DNA of 64,000 nt from Nostocales cyanobacterium LEGE 12452 (GCA_015206945.1 JADEXV010000011.1:1-64000), one strand, 5' to 3'. Positions 26,864 through 36,425 are shown, numbered from the stretch's first letter. Numbers and translations are program-made. Notes: a model not told the origin generated them from the letters alone.

Positions 26864-26983
26864 GTGTCTGGAAGTGGGAGAATTCCCCTGTGGGTCGTCG
26901 CTACGATCGCAGGTTTAGGTATAATTACAGTCTTGGGCATTTTCTTTTATGGTGCCTACGCCGGACTCGGTTCTTCGATTTAA
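26864..26983 (+). CDS. psbJ: Photosystem II protein J
   Basis: The 39-residue product of a GTG start at 26864 reads [19 protein letters not shown] and ends [13 protein letters not shown], a standard PsbJ with one membrane helix. An AGGGAGGAGAG sequence 7-15 bp upstream is a strong ribosome site. Last gene of psbE-F-L-J, followed by a terminator hairpin at 27056-27082. Confidence 0.96.
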
Positions 26984-27055
26984 CATCAGTTAGTTTGAAC
27001 CGAATACTATAAGTTAGAATTTTCTAGCATTTGTTGAGAAATCAACGTTAAAAAA

Positions 27056-27090
27056 ACCGCCTGTCTCTATGAGATGGGCGGTATTAATTT
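27056..27090 (+). terminator. Probable terminator after psbJ
   Basis: A stem of 12 pairs (two G-T wobbles) ACCGCCTGTCTC/GAGATGGGCGGT spans 27056-27082 with loop TAT. The following ATTAATTTT is T-rich. It separates psbE-F-L-J from psaI on the opposite strand. Confidence 0.75.
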
Positions 27091-27099
27091 TGGTCATTT

Positions 27100-27225
27100 G
27101 TACTTTGTCCTTTGTCATTTGTCCTTTGTTTTTTGCAAATGACTAATACTTCGGCTTCTCTTCGAGACGCTACGCGTAGCTTGCTTCCCCAAAGGGGTAC
27201 GCTCAGTACAAGTGACTAATGACTA
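27100..27225. repeat. Dispersed TTTGTC/ACTAATGAC repeats
   Basis: Alternating TCATTTGTCCTTTG-type and GACTAATGAC-type units flank a segment GAGACGCTACGCGTAGC. The same modules recur at 44255-44330, 46835-46898, 52843-52885 and 53945-54058. These are Nostoc-type short repeats. Confidence 0.65.
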
Positions 27226-27233
27226 CATCAGTA

Positions 27234-27383
27234 TCAGTTGATATCGCTAATATCATCGCTTTCAATGTATAAAAACAGAAACGCGAAGACCGCTCCTGGC
27301 AAAACCCAACCAATTATGGGCACGAAGATAGCAGACAAGTACGAAGTACTAGCCAAGACAGTAGGCAAAAAAGAAACTGCCAT
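27234..27383 (-). CDS. psaI: Photosystem I subunit VIII
   Basis: A 49-residue product of the minus strand reads MAVSFLPTVLASTSYLSAIF then VPIIGWVLPGAVFAFLFLYI and ends ESDDISDIN. The conserved FxPxxxGWxxPxxxFxxLFLYIE pattern identifies PsaI, a single-helix subunit of the PSI trimer interface that supports PsaL binding. AGGAACC upstream of the ATG (27383) gives a ribosome site. It faces psbE-F-L-J tail to tail. Confidence 0.9.
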   Translation of the reverse strand: MAVSFLPTVLASTSYLSAIFVPIIGWVLPGAVFAFLFLYIESDDISDIN

Positions 27384-27595
27384 AGTAAAGGTTCCTATGA
27401 AATCACACTACAATTCAAAATGAGCTTACTGCAAATTCTGCCAAATTTTTGAAATTCTTTCATATTTTTAACACAGAGGAGATGGGGAGATGGGGAGCAG
27501 GGGAGCAGAGGAGAGTTCTTGTACAGGTTCTTTCCCCTCTGCCCCTCTGCCCCTCTGCCTCTTGTGCCCAATGCCCAATGCCTCTCATACCTGAG

Positions 27596-30500
27596 TTACA
27601 TACCCAGGAGTTCATCTAGTTGCAAGCTTGGCAAGTCTGGAGGAATCACGGTTCGCACTATTGTGACTTTATGACTTTCCTGTTGGGTTGTAAGATCGAG
27701 TGCGATCGCTCCTAAGCGAATTTCCAAACAGCCAAAGGGAATGTTTAATTGTGTCATCACTTCCAAATCTCCCGATGCATTAGGAAGTAAATTTGTCAAT
27801 AAATGGGGGCCATCTAGTAAGTAGCGAGTTTGATAATCTTCAAGCCATAACTTGACAACAACTTGCAGAGGTACTTCCGGCAGTACTACGCGCACTATGA
27901 CAGACTTGCCAGCAATTAATTCGCCTTCTGGTACATACAAATGTGGAGTTGGCAAAGGTTCAGTGGCTGCCGCAATTAGAGGTAAGGAAGAAGATGAATA
28001 TAACAGTGGTTGCTCCTTTTCTTCAAAGGTGTCACTCTCTTTTGCATCGCCTTCCAGTTCGCTATCCGTATCATCTACAACGATTTCTTGCGCCAACCAA
28101 GCTGACGCTATGTTTATTTTTATCGGCGGAGGAGGGGGCGGTACTTGTGTTAACAGAGCCGATGAGATTGTTGGTTCTTCTAGTAATTTTTCTATTTCCG
28201 TATTTTCTCCAATCCCCAGTTCCATTTCCTGCGATGTGTCTATATCTTCCCCAAAATTCTCCAGTTCAGGAGCCAATCCTTCGACTTCTTCCCATGTCTC
28301 TTGTCCCTTGGGCGTTTCAGCCAAGAGAAGTTGTGAACTGCTCCAATCTTCGTTCAGATTATTCTCCGTGTTGGCATCTAGGTCTAACAGCAAATTAACA
28401 TCAACATTCGCATTATTCGCATTTTCTGCACTAGGAGGAAGGGGTATCTGCTGTGGTGGAACATAGTTATTGTAATCTTGAGGTTGCAGATCGTTGATAG
28501 ATTCAGGCAAAGAGTATCCTTGGCTCTGCATCCACTTCCTGAGCAGGGGAGATGAATAAAGGTTTCCGGTTGGAATTAATTGTGCATTTTGGGGAGCTAC
28601 TACTTCAGCAACAGATTCTTCCTGGAATTGTACGTTTTGGAAGGCTTCGACTTCAGAAACAGATTCTTCCTGAAATTGTTCATTTTGCGGGGCTATTAGT
28701 TCAGAAACAGATTCTTCCTGAAACTGTGTATTTTGTGGGACTACGACTTCAGCAACCGATTCGTCCTGAAATTGTGCATCATCTACTACTAATTTAGATG
28801 TATTTTCATCTTCAGCCACACCTGCGTCCAACTTTGGCAATTCTTCAGCCGCTTTAACTTCTAATGCATCTGGAAGAACATTGTTTCTTACTTTTTCTTC
28901 AGCATCATCTGGCGAAGCTTGTAGCCGTTTCAAGTATGGCAAAGTAGTCTCAAGTATTGGCATTCGACGTTGCTTGATGACCAACTGCTCTAAGTTGATG
29001 GTAGTTATAGTAGCATCCTTTTCTACAAGCTCCTCCGGTGTCTGTGGTTCTGCAACAACATCTGTGGGAATGTTGACATCACTTTGAATAGGGGGCAGTT
29101 TCGGTAATTGAGGCAACGAAATGCTTGAATTCTTGAGCTTAGATGTCCGCACGTTGGCTTCTCGCAGAACTTGCAAGTTAATTTGTGCTGGTATAGGTGT
29201 GTTTGGAGATGGATGAACTATCTGAGACTGGTCTGTTTTTGGAGTCTTGACTAGATTTAATAGTTTCAAATCGAGCCTAACAGGTGTCTCTGTTTCTGTG
29301 AAAGCAGCAGATGAGTCCGATGTTGCTATGAGGTTATTTAAATATGTACTGGATTTTGCTGCGGCTGTGATTGCCAGTAATTCTGTTACATCTGCTGTAA
29401 TGGTGAAGGACTGGGTGGCTAACGGCATGACTTCACCGGCATCGGCAAATTTACCATACAAACTGATATCTGCCAAAATTAGCTTGGATTCACAATCAGC
29501 AGGAATATCAATTGAGGTATTGATATCAAAGGGCAACTCCTTATCTGATAAGGGTTGGCGTATTTTGGTCAAGATTTTTAAGTTTTTAGGCGATCGCAGT
29601 TCAATTTCTACTTCAAGCGCCCGCAAGCTTTTTGGAGATAATGTTTCATCCCAATCTAGATTTGTCTTTTCTTGGAATTCTATGTACCCGTTGATTATAA
29701 GAGCTTGTCCCCAACGAGCAATATAATTATCCTGACTTAAAGTTAGCAGTAATGGTGGCGGTAGTTGTGTTGCCGAAGAATCTGTAACCTTTTCATCTTT
29801 GGGTAGCAGTTCAGAGGTGGGTAAAGCTAAATCTATTAAATTTTGTAAAATCTGCTCTGCCGTCTCTCCTTTGAGCCATACAGGACTTACAGGCTGATCG
29901 ATAACTATATCTTCATCTTTTTCCGTTTCATCTGACGCAACAGTGAGGTTGCCATCTGTAGTAATTGCCAGTTCTTCAGAAACTGCGATCGCTTTATCTA
30001 GCTCAATTGCAGTTTCTGCTGGGGCATTAGATTCCAAGTTCTCTTCATCTGGCGCAACAGTGAGGTTGTCATCTGTAGTAATTGCCAGTTCTTCAGAAAC
30101 TGCGATCGCTTGATCTAGCTCAATTGCAGTTTCTGCTGGGGCATTAGATTCCAAGTTCTCTTCATCTGGCGCAACAGTGAGGTTGTCATCTGTAGTAATT
30201 GCCAGTTTTTCAGAAACTGCGATCGCTTTCTCAAACGTAAATAACGTAATTGCAGTTTCTGCTGGGGCATTAGATACCAAGTTTTCAGAAACAGTATCTA
30301 GGCGATCGTCGGGTGAACTCGATCCTAAATTTTTCCTCGGCTCTCTCTCTGCTAACAGTGAGAAGACTTGCACTTGCACGCTGTATTGCCAAGATTTACC
30401 GAGCAGATCCGACATCAAATCGCCGGAACAACGTAACTCCCAAACTCCCGGTTGGAAGTAGGTAAAAGGAATTACCGCCATTATGCCTTCTGAATTAGTG

Positions 30501-30703
30501 CGACGCGATCGCTTGAAAATTCGCCGCGTTGGTTGAACTTCCTCGGTTGAAGAGTGAGTTACGCGCACTTCCACGTCTGTATTAAGAAGGTTAGAACGAG
30601 CCAAAACTCTATACTGTCCTTCCAAGATTTCCAAATTTGGCGATTCTAGGATATGCCACGAGCGAGCGCCTTGTTTCTGTATCAGAAATTGCCAGTGTTC
30701 CAT
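27596..30703 (-). CDS. Large repetitive acidic protein, function unknown
   Basis: The 1035-residue protein begins with a beta-rich domain (about 1-115: WQFLIQKQGARSWHIL, FQPGVWELRCSGDLMSD). A 39-residue repeat (NxxSNAPAETAIELDxAIAV) occurs three times at 141-260, and a 16-residue repeat (FQEESVxEVxAPQNxQ) four times near 640-710. The middle is Glu/Pro-rich. A last beta-sandwich-like domain (about 915-1035) resembles the N-terminal strands (YVPEGELIAGKSVIVRV). No signal peptide or membrane helix is seen. I recall similar long proteins as a cyanobacterial family without known function. Confidence 0.8.
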   Translation of the reverse strand: MEHWQFLIQKQGARSWHILESPNLEILEGQYRVLARSNLLNTDVEVRVTHSSTEEVQPTRRIFKRSRRTNSEGIMAVIPFTYFQPGVWELRCSGDLMSDLLGKSWQYSVQVQVFSLLAEREPRKNLGSSSPDDRLDTVSENLVSNAPAETAITLFTFEKAIAVSEKLAITTDDNLTVAPDEENLESNAPAETAIELDQAIAVSEELAITTDDNLTVAPDEENLESNAPAETAIELDKAIAVSEELAITTDGNLTVASDETEKDEDIVIDQPVSPVWLKGETAEQILQNLIDLALPTSELLPKDEKVTDSSATQLPPPLLLTLSQDNYIARWGQALIINGYIEFQEKTNLDWDETLSPKSLRALEVEIELRSPKNLKILTKIRQPLSDKELPFDINTSIDIPADCESKLILADISLYGKFADAGEVMPLATQSFTITADVTELLAITAAAKSSTYLNNLIATSDSSAAFTETETPVRLDLKLLNLVKTPKTDQSQIVHPSPNTPIPAQINLQVLREANVRTSKLKNSSISLPQLPKLPPIQSDVNIPTDVVAEPQTPEELVEKDATITTINLEQLVIKQRRMPILETTLPYLKRLQASPDDAEEKVRNNVLPDALEVKAAEELPKLDAGVAEDENTSKLVVDDAQFQDESVAEVVVPQNTQFQEESVSELIAPQNEQFQEESVSEVEAFQNVQFQEESVAEVVAPQNAQLIPTGNLYSSPLLRKWMQSQGYSLPESINDLQPQDYNNYVPPQQIPLPPSAENANNANVDVNLLLDLDANTENNLNEDWSSSQLLLAETPKGQETWEEVEGLAPELENFGEDIDTSQEMELGIGENTEIEKLLEEPTISSALLTQVPPPPPPIKINIASAWLAQEIVVDDTDSELEGDAKESDTFEEKEQPLLYSSSSLPLIAAATEPLPTPHLYVPEGELIAGKSVIVRVVLPEVPLQVVVKLWLEDYQTRYLLDGPHLLTNLLPNASGDLEVMTQLNIPFGCLEIRLGAIALDLTTQQESHKVTIVRTVIPPDLPSLQLDELLGM
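28577..28780 (-). repeat. 48-bp coding repeats (16-residue units)
   Basis: Four near-identical 48-bp units encode FQ(E/D)ESV(A/S)E...PQN-type repeats in the large protein. In-frame expansion or contraction is possible here. Confidence 0.8.
29924..30283 (-). repeat. 117-bp coding repeats (39-residue units)
   Basis: Three units encode APAETAI...AIAVSEELAITTDDNLTVA; the first has a small insertion (TLFTFEKA for ELDQA). Near identity of units 2 and 3 points to recent duplication. Confidence 0.82.
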
Positions 30704-31305
30704 TGTAAGTGATGCCCAGACCGACGAGCCGCTGAGTAATATTGTGTATTAACTTGCTTGCAAGTTTACCTCAGTATTTTAGAAATGCCTCACTTAAATG
30801 GCTATCAAGTTAACTCAGTTTTACTGACTTGATTTCTCACCCTTTAACTACTCACCTCAAGGGAATTTCAATAAGTCGCCGTGTTGCTTGTGTGTAAAGC
30901 TTTTGTTGTTTTCTGAATATTAAGTTTGACATATCCTAGTGCTAAATTAACAGAGATGCAATGGATACCGTTAGTTGTCTTTGCTCAACTTAGTGCAAAA
31001 ATTTTTGTATTATTTTTTACTAAAATTCCCATTTTGCAATAGACACAACGTACAATAAATTTAAATTCACTTGAGAATTGTTATTGAATCGTAATTACCC
31101 ACATTTTTGCTGCAAAGAGGTAGGATGTGGTTCTTAAGTGTCCTCTGCGATCGCCCAAGTTAGGCGCAAAGCCCATCGCAAATCACAACACTTAACCACG
31201 CAAAACGCATCCAATCTATCTGAAGTGGCTCTTTGAAGCGCTACAAAACACGTCTTCCCCTGAGTGAAATGTGGGTTGACAATGAGAATTTACAGGAGGG
31301 ATTCG
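30704..31305. other. 600-bp intergenic region, nothing recognised
   Basis: AT-rich spacer between divergent genes; it holds the promoters of both. A HIP1 site lies near 31147. No RNA gene or element was recognised. Confidence 0.5.
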
Positions 31306-31503
31306 ATGCTAGTCATTTTAATGGACGAGCAAATCCTTGCCCCTGAGCAAGTTTGCCAGTCTTGTTTACTCGCTGACGGGAGCGGTCAACCCCGTTGGCG
31401 TGGGGGTCAACTGCGCTGTGGTCAAGCGATTCGCAAACTTACTCAACAGCAGCCAGACCAGTATGAGTGCATGATGGGCTTTCGCATTGCCCATATAGAA
31501 TAG
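31306..31503 (+). CDS. Conserved cyanobacterial small protein
   Basis: From ATG 31306 the protein has 65 residues, MLVILMDEQILAPEQVCQSC, then RWRGGQLRCGQAIRKL and the end YECMMGFRIAHIE. A perfect AGGAGG (31294-31299) lies 6 bp upstream, which decides this start over in-frame upstream Met codons. It contains several Cys (CQSC, LRCG, YEC) that could bind a metal. It appears to be a conserved cyanobacterial protein of unknown function. Confidence 0.8.
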   Translation: MLVILMDEQILAPEQVCQSCLLADGSGQPRWRGGQLRCGQAIRKLTQQQPDQYECMMGFRIAHIE

Positions 31504-31585
31504 TTGAATTTCTCAGCAAGACCTAGCAACTGCGTTATCCTAAGCTCAAGTAACTATTAAAAATTTAACCACAGGAGAACGCATA

Positions 31586-32062
31586 ATGTCTTGGCGCGGG
31601 TCTACAACAGTTTCAGATCGGATTTTTGCTTCCTTGCCTTATTTGCTTCCTTTAATTGAAGTTTTTGTATTTGGTAGATATTTGCTCTCAGAGTTTCCAC
31701 CATTACAACTACTGTTTCTGCCGCTTCTGCCATTGTTGAGAATTTACTACGGCGTGCGTTATGCAGGAATGATTATTTTCTTTGCTTTATTTTTGCTGGT
31801 AGTAAGAAACGAAAAAATTAGTCACTTTATTCGTTTCAACACCATGCAAGCAATCCTTTTGGATATTATTATCTTTTTGTTTAGCATCCTAACTGATGTT
31901 GTAGGACTAGTTCCCTCTGGTGGTTTTGCAATCCAAACCCTATCCACAACCATTTTTATTGGCATAGTGGGAGTAGTCGCATATTCAGTCATCCAGTCTG
32001 TGAGCGGACGTTATGCAGAAATTCCAGCGATTTCCGATGCAGTGTATATGCAAGTACGTTAG
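31586..32062 (+). CDS. Tic20 family membrane protein
   Basis: The 158-residue protein has four hydrophobic segments and the Tic20 pattern: DRIFASLPYLLPLIEVFVFGRYLL at the start, RNEKISHFIRFNTMQAILLDI in the centre and GRYAEIPAISDAVYMQV at the end. Tic20 is the channel-like subunit of the chloroplast inner-envelope import complex; the role of the cyanobacterial homologue is not firmly known. An AGGAGA ribosome site precedes ATG 31586. Its stop abuts the FAH-family gene on the other strand. Confidence 0.93.
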   Translation: MSWRGSTTVSDRIFASLPYLLPLIEVFVFGRYLLSEFPPLQLLFLPLLPLLRIYYGVRYAGMIIFFALFLLVVRNEKISHFIRFNTMQAILLDIIIFLFSILTDVVGLVPSGGFAIQTLSTTIFIGIVGVVAYSVIQSVSGRYAEIPAISDAVYMQVR

Positions 32063-32836
32063 TTAACGGGCCGCTACGGTGTTTTCCAGGCGACCGATAC
32101 CTTCAATTTCTACGCGGACGCGATCGCCTGGATGCAAAGCGCTTACACCCTCCGGCGTACCTGTAAGCACCAAATCACCAGGGAGTAGCGTCATCACCTG
32201 ACTGATGTAGGAAACTAAAACATCGGGGGAAAATACCATCTGATCGATACAGGCAGATTGGGCTGGATTAGCGTCGTCATTCACAAAAGTCTGCAATCTC
32301 GCTCCTGGATTTAATTCCCGCACAATCCAAGGCCCCAAAGGACAGAAAGTATCAAAACCCTTGGCTCGCGTCCACTGACCGTCCTGTTTTTGTAAATCCC
32401 GCGCTGTTACATCATTGGCGATGGTGTAGCCCCAAATTTTGGTTTGGGCGACCTCTGGCGTACATTCAAAGGCATAATCGCCAATCACTAAAGCTAACTC
32501 TCCTTCATAGTCAACTCTATGTGACTGGGGAGGATACTTAATTTCCCTCTCAGATGGAATAATCGACGTAGGTGGCTTAAGAAAGATTAATGGCTCAGAA
32601 GGTACTGGAGTTCCCATTTCGGCTGCATGATCTGCATAATTCTTACCCACCGCCACAATTTTTGAGGGAGCGCAGGGAGCCAGAATTTGGTAATTTTCTG
32701 GTGTCAAAGTTAAATCAGTAGGTTGTCCATGTAACCAGGGTGGAGCATCTAGCACCTGCACATTCAGGGATAGCTGTAGTAACCCATAGTAAATCTGTCC
32801 TTCTGGATTTTGAATTCGCACGTAGCGCTGCGCCAT
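32063..32836 (-). CDS. Fumarylacetoacetate hydrolase family protein
   Basis: The 257-residue protein belongs to the FAH/2-hydroxyhepta-2,4-diene-1,7-dioate isomerase superfamily. The core shows VGKNYADHAAEMG, FLKPPTSIIP, RVDYEGELALVIG with the metal-binding Glu, GYTIANDVTARDLQ, KGFDTFCPLGPWIV and GDLVLTGTPEGVS. These enzymes hydrolyse or decarboxylate acylpyruvate-type compounds with Mg or Mn. The specific substrate here cannot be read. It converges on the Tic20 gene with no gap. Confidence 0.93.
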   Translation of the reverse strand: MAQRYVRIQNPEGQIYYGLLQLSLNVQVLDAPPWLHGQPTDLTLTPENYQILAPCAPSKIVAVGKNYADHAAEMGTPVPSEPLIFLKPPTSIIPSEREIKYPPQSHRVDYEGELALVIGDYAFECTPEVAQTKIWGYTIANDVTARDLQKQDGQWTRAKGFDTFCPLGPWIVRELNPGARLQTFVNDDANPAQSACIDQMVFSPDVLVSYISQVMTLLPGDLVLTGTPEGVSALHPGDRVRVEIEGIGRLENTVAAR

Positions 32837-33216
32837 AATCTTGATGAATATCCTTTTTTCTGCGATTAGAAGCTGTGAGCAGGTAGCAATCCTCAGTTAG
32901 CTGTTTAGCGAACCGATTGAGCCTTGAGCAAAAAAGCGATCGCTATAAGATGCCCTTAAAGAAAGATACCCCTTAGCGAAGCTGATAGCTCGATCGATCT
33001 TGTTAAATAAATATCGGGGTTGCCTCCCAACCTAGTTTTCATTAGGGACATCCAAAAAATCCAAACTTAGGCGATTTGGCTAATGATTCAAATTGAAAAC
33101 TGGTAAGATTATAGTTCCTTGTTGCTTCAGATGTTGATTAGTACTGGAATTTTGAATAAAAGTCAGGTATAAATTAATATCGGCAGCCACTTTTGTCCAT
33201 GAGGAAACTGAAAAAT

Positions 33217-33585
33217 ATGACTACAAATTACGAAACAATGTACATCCTCCGTCCTGACCTCGGAGAGGAACAGGTAGAGCAAGCAGTTACTAAATATCAA
33301 ACTTTGCTTCGCGATCAAGGCGCTGAGGAGATCCAAATTCAAAATCGTGGGAAGCGCCGTCTGGCTTACGAAATCAAAAAACACCGGGATGGCATCTACA
33401 TCCAGTTAAACTACAGTGCGCCTGCAACTGCGATCGCTCCCTTTGAACGCGCCATGCGTTTGAGTGAAGAAGTGATTCGCTATTTAACAATTAAGCAGGA
33501 CATTGAAGAAGAAAAACCCCCTAAAGAGGAAAAAGAAAAGCCCACTAAAGTAGCTGCAACACCTGCAACACCTGTAACAGTCTAA
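33217..33585 (+). CDS. rpsF: 30S ribosomal protein S6
   Basis: S6 binds 16S rRNA with S18. The 122-residue product starts [20 protein letters not shown] and has the S6 core ([33 protein letters not shown]), then a Lys/Glu/Pro/Thr-rich tail. I chose ATG 33217 because it begins the conserved S6 sequence and GAGGAAA lies about 10 bp upstream; TTG 33193 and ATG 33199 are in frame and upstream. It is a single-gene unit here, without rpsR nearby. Confidence 0.95.
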   Translation: MTTNYETMYILRPDLGEEQVEQAVTKYQTLLRDQGAEEIQIQNRGKRRLAYEIKKHRDGIYIQLNYSAPATAIAPFERAMRLSEEVIRYLTIKQDIEEEKPPKEEKEKPTKVAATPATPVTV

Positions 33586-33792
33586 GAGACTGAGGATTGG
33601 GGACTAACTAGTAACTAGAGACTAGGGAAGAAACTGAATGTCCAATCCCCACTCCCATTCAATAAAATTTTGTTTTTTTCTTTTTTCGTGACTTGTTTGG
33701 GAATGCTAAATTAACAAATACTTGCCAAAGGTAGTACTCCCGCAGTTATACCTAAAAGTGGACAAGATTCTGAATGGGAGCTTTAAGCTACT

Positions 33793-34353
33793 GTGAGCCA
33801 ATCTGATACACCCAATATTCAAGTTCTCTCGACGGAAGTATCGCAGCTACGCCAGGAGTTGCAACTTCGCGATCAGTTAGTGCAACAACTATCTCAAGAA
33901 CTCTTCCGGCTGGTAAAGGGTAACACTAGTTTTATGCCTCAGCAGCCGGAGTTTGAGCGCGATCTAACCCAGTTACACGCTTTACAAGAACAACTCCAAG
34001 CTGTAGAACAGCAGGTGGCGTTCTATCAAGAGCAAATTACAACTCGTGACTCCGAAATTTACCAATTGCGACAGTCAGTTCAAGAACTTACCGATCGCAC
34101 TCGGATGTTAGAGCAAGTAGTACAAGAGTTGCCTCAAATTTACCGTCGGAAGTTTGAGGAGCGGATGACGCCAGTGAGAGAAAAGGTAGCAACGCTACAA
34201 CGAGAAAACCGCCAGCTGCAAGCAGAACTGCAAAGTGTGAGTTACCGTTTAGCACTCAAAACTCGCAATGCTAGTCACAGCGGTATTGATTTACCAAATT
34301 TTCCCCGCCCAGCATCCGAACAAACTAATATTTCGACTCCCCAGAATGCCTAA
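33793..34353 (+). CDS. Coiled-coil protein of unknown function
   Basis: The 186-residue protein starts at GTG 33793 and is dominated by heptad-patterned helices (LRQELQLRDQLVQQLSQELF, LHALQEQLQAVEQQVAFYQE, QRENRQLQAELQSVSYRLAL), so a long coiled coil is expected. The C-terminal 25 residues are polar and disordered. It looks like a conserved cyanobacterial protein; no enzymatic motif is seen. A cytoskeletal or scaffold role would be a guess. Confidence 0.8.
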   Translation: MSQSDTPNIQVLSTEVSQLRQELQLRDQLVQQLSQELFRLVKGNTSFMPQQPEFERDLTQLHALQEQLQAVEQQVAFYQEQITTRDSEIYQLRQSVQELTDRTRMLEQVVQELPQIYRRKFEERMTPVREKVATLQRENRQLQAELQSVSYRLALKTRNASHSGIDLPNFPRPASEQTNISTPQNA

Positions 34354-34833
34354 AATCACCATTATGGTGGAATCTAAGAGGTAAGAAATTGGTGCATCAA
34401 AGCATCTTGGAGGCATCCAAGTAGTAGATCGAGGCAAAAATAACTATAGAGTTAGAAATAACGTCATAAGCTCATATTCTAACCTTGCTTACCTCCTGCT
34501 TCCTTTCACTAGTTACGCCGTATATAAAACAATTAACTTAGAGTAATTTGAAAAACCCTGTCTTTAAAAGGCTGGGGAGTATCACAAACAGTTGCATTTG
34601 CTTTGACCAATTTTAGTCATTTCTGAAATTTACTGCTTTAGGTAGATGACTTCCAATAAGCAGATTCATCTGCAATTTATACTGCCTAGCTCAAAGCCAT
34701 GAGTTTCCCTCAACATTCTTTTTTAGACAAAAAAGAAGATCAGCCTGCTAGCACCAGACTGTTATCTTAAGAGAATGTGAAAAAATGCAAATATTGCTTG
34801 ACTCCGCCATCCTTCTATAGGTAGATTTATTAG
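34354..34833. other. 480-bp spacer with a direct repeat
   Basis: Contains an AT hairpin (TTCTTTTTT/AAAAAAGAA, 34716-34737) and a 24-bp sequence (34745-34768) identical to the 3' end of the following STAS gene. No gene was recognised. Confidence 0.55.
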
Positions 34834-34862
34834 TTAGTCTGCTAGCACCAGACTGTTATCTT
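34745..34862. repeat. 24-bp direct repeat at the STAS gene 3' end
   Basis: The 24 bases beginning CTGCTAGCACCAGACTGTTA are present at 34745-34768 and at 34839-34862; the second copy is the coding end of the STAS gene. The copies are identical and start 94 bp apart. Confidence 0.85.
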
Positions 34863-35187
34863 TGACGGTGGTAAAAATATCTTGGTAAGTGTGAAAAATT
34901 TCAAACACTGTATCGAGTTGGGTAAGCTCCAAAATCAACCGTACAGGAGCTTGTACGTTGCATAGAACCAAACGGCAACCACTCTGACGTGCAGCTTTTA
35001 AGCCTTTTACTAAAGGAACTAACCCAGAGCTGTCCATGAAGTTAACTTCTGCTAGGTCGATAACCCAGAGTTGATAAGCTTGAGGGACGACTCCAGCCAT
35101 CTGTTCGCTTAAAGCCTTACCACCTTCCAAGTCTATGCTTCCTTGGGGTTTAAACAAAATCACTTGAAGTTCTTGTGTGAAAGCCAT
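34834..35187 (-). CDS. STAS-domain anti-sigma-factor antagonist
   Basis: The 117-residue protein is a single STAS domain: VILFKPQGSIDLEGGKAL, then LWVIDLAEVNFMDSSGLVPL with the phosphorylatable Ser of the DSSG loop (53/54), and LVLCNVQAPVRLILELTQLD. Such proteins are switched by a kinase and a PP2C phosphatase and control sigma factors or other partners. No partner kinase lies adjacent; PP2C and kinases occur elsewhere in the window. The 3' end is duplicated downstream (24-bp repeat). Confidence 0.92.
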   Translation of the reverse strand: MAFTQELQVILFKPQGSIDLEGGKALSEQMAGVVPQAYQLWVIDLAEVNFMDSSGLVPLVKGLKAARQSGCRLVLCNVQAPVRLILELTQLDTVFEIFHTYQDIFTTVKDNSLVLAD

Positions 35188-35660
35188 GAATTTAACAGGG
35201 TAATTGGAACACTTGACAAAAAATTGAAAAAGACATCAATACTTCTTCTCTTTCAACGGTGAAATGACCTTTTACCCAGATATTTGGGCAATTGCAGTCA
35301 TACAGTTGAGAGAGATTATTTCAGTATTCATGTCGTATAATTTGTGATAACTTTCATCAATATAGGCATAAGCGCCTAACAATTTCGGTATCAACCGTAT
35401 CTTTTACAAGATTTTCACAATTTAAACGGATATTTATAAATTTTCTATAAATTTTTTAATCTTTTTTCGATAAATTATGAACATGTGGTAGAAATTCCAA
35501 AAATATTCAAAAGTTAATAGCTACCATAGAATAAAAGCTATGGATTATTCAGTATTAAACTAATGACTTAATGACTCTATGTATTAATTTGATTGACACC
35601 CCACCCAAAAAAAAGCAAAGATATAGTAAAAGTAAAAATTTGTAAAGACGGCGGTGCGGA
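35188..35660. other. 470-bp divergent spacer, nothing recognised
   Basis: AT-rich region between the STAS gene (minus) and the dedA-like gene (plus). It should hold both promoters; no element could be named. Confidence 0.5.
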
Positions 35661-36290
35661 ATGTCTTTAGAGCTGATTTCACTAGAAAATATCCAGGAAG
35701 TTGCTCATAATTACGGGTATTGGGCAATTTTTTTCGGAATTTTGCTAGAAAATTTAGGCATTCCCCTTCCTGGTGAAACCGTGACCTTAGTGGGCGGGTT
35801 TTTAGCTGGCAGCGATGAACTAAATTTCTGGCTGGTTCTCGGTGACGCAATCATGGGTGCTGTCATTGGTGGCACTTGTGGCTATTGGATTGGTAGAGTT
35901 AGCGGTTGGGCTTTTCTGGTAAAAGTTGGCAGCATATTTCGGATTTCTGAAGTGCGTCTGCTGAGTATTAAAGACCAATTTAGTAAAAATGCTGCTAAAG
36001 AGGTGTTTTTTGGGCGTTTTTTGGCATTGTTACGAGTTTTTGCTGCACCACTAGCTTGTATAGCTGAAATGCCCTTTGGAAAATTCTTTTTATACAACTT
36101 GTTAGGAGCAGTTGCTTGGGCTAGTTTGATGGTGACATTAGCTTTTTTTGCTGGCAAAATTGTCTCTTTAGAACAATTGGTTGCTTGGGTGGGTCAATTT
36201 GCGATCGCAGCGTTACTAATCCTCGCTGCCTTAATTATTGTCCCCCTGTGGCTGGAATCTCGCCAGGTTAAAGGTGCAGCAGAAGAGTAG
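35661..36290 (+). CDS. DedA family membrane protein
   Basis: The 209-residue protein is a DedA/VTT-domain protein. It shows ENLGIPLPGETVTLVGGFLA with the conserved acidic residue, GGTCGYWIGRVSGW and FFGRFLALLRVFAAPLACIAEM with the essential Arg residues, and four hydrophobic regions. DedA proteins act as lipid flippases or influence membrane potential and undecaprenyl-phosphate recycling. It is monocistronic. The family name is certain, the substrate is not. Confidence 0.94.
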   Translation: MSLELISLENIQEVAHNYGYWAIFFGILLENLGIPLPGETVTLVGGFLAGSDELNFWLVLGDAIMGAVIGGTCGYWIGRVSGWAFLVKVGSIFRISEVRLLSIKDQFSKNAAKEVFFGRFLALLRVFAAPLACIAEMPFGKFFLYNLLGAVAWASLMVTLAFFAGKIVSLEQLVAWVGQFAIAALLILAALIIVPLWLESRQVKGAAEE

Positions 36291-36305
36291 TCAAGCATAA
36301 ACTAA

Positions 36306-36340
36306 GTGAGGAGTGAGGAGTGAGGAGTGAGGAGTAAAGA
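36306..36340. repeat. Heptamer array (GTGAGGA)n
   Basis: Four exact GTGAGGA copies (36306-36333) and a GTAAAGA-like remnant follow the dedA-like gene. TTAACTCCTAACTCC-type repeats follow at about 36398-36430. It is another 7-bp-period array in a spacer. Confidence 0.85.
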
Positions 36341-36425
36341 CTAAAGACTAAAGTAAAAAGTGAATTTTTTTAACTTTTACTTTTGTATTTTGCTTTTTTA
36401 ACTCCTAACTCCTAACTCTTAACTT

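Noticed and set aside
27238-27423. 61-codon plus-strand open frame
   Set aside because: It is the antisense shadow of psaI (27234-27383, minus).
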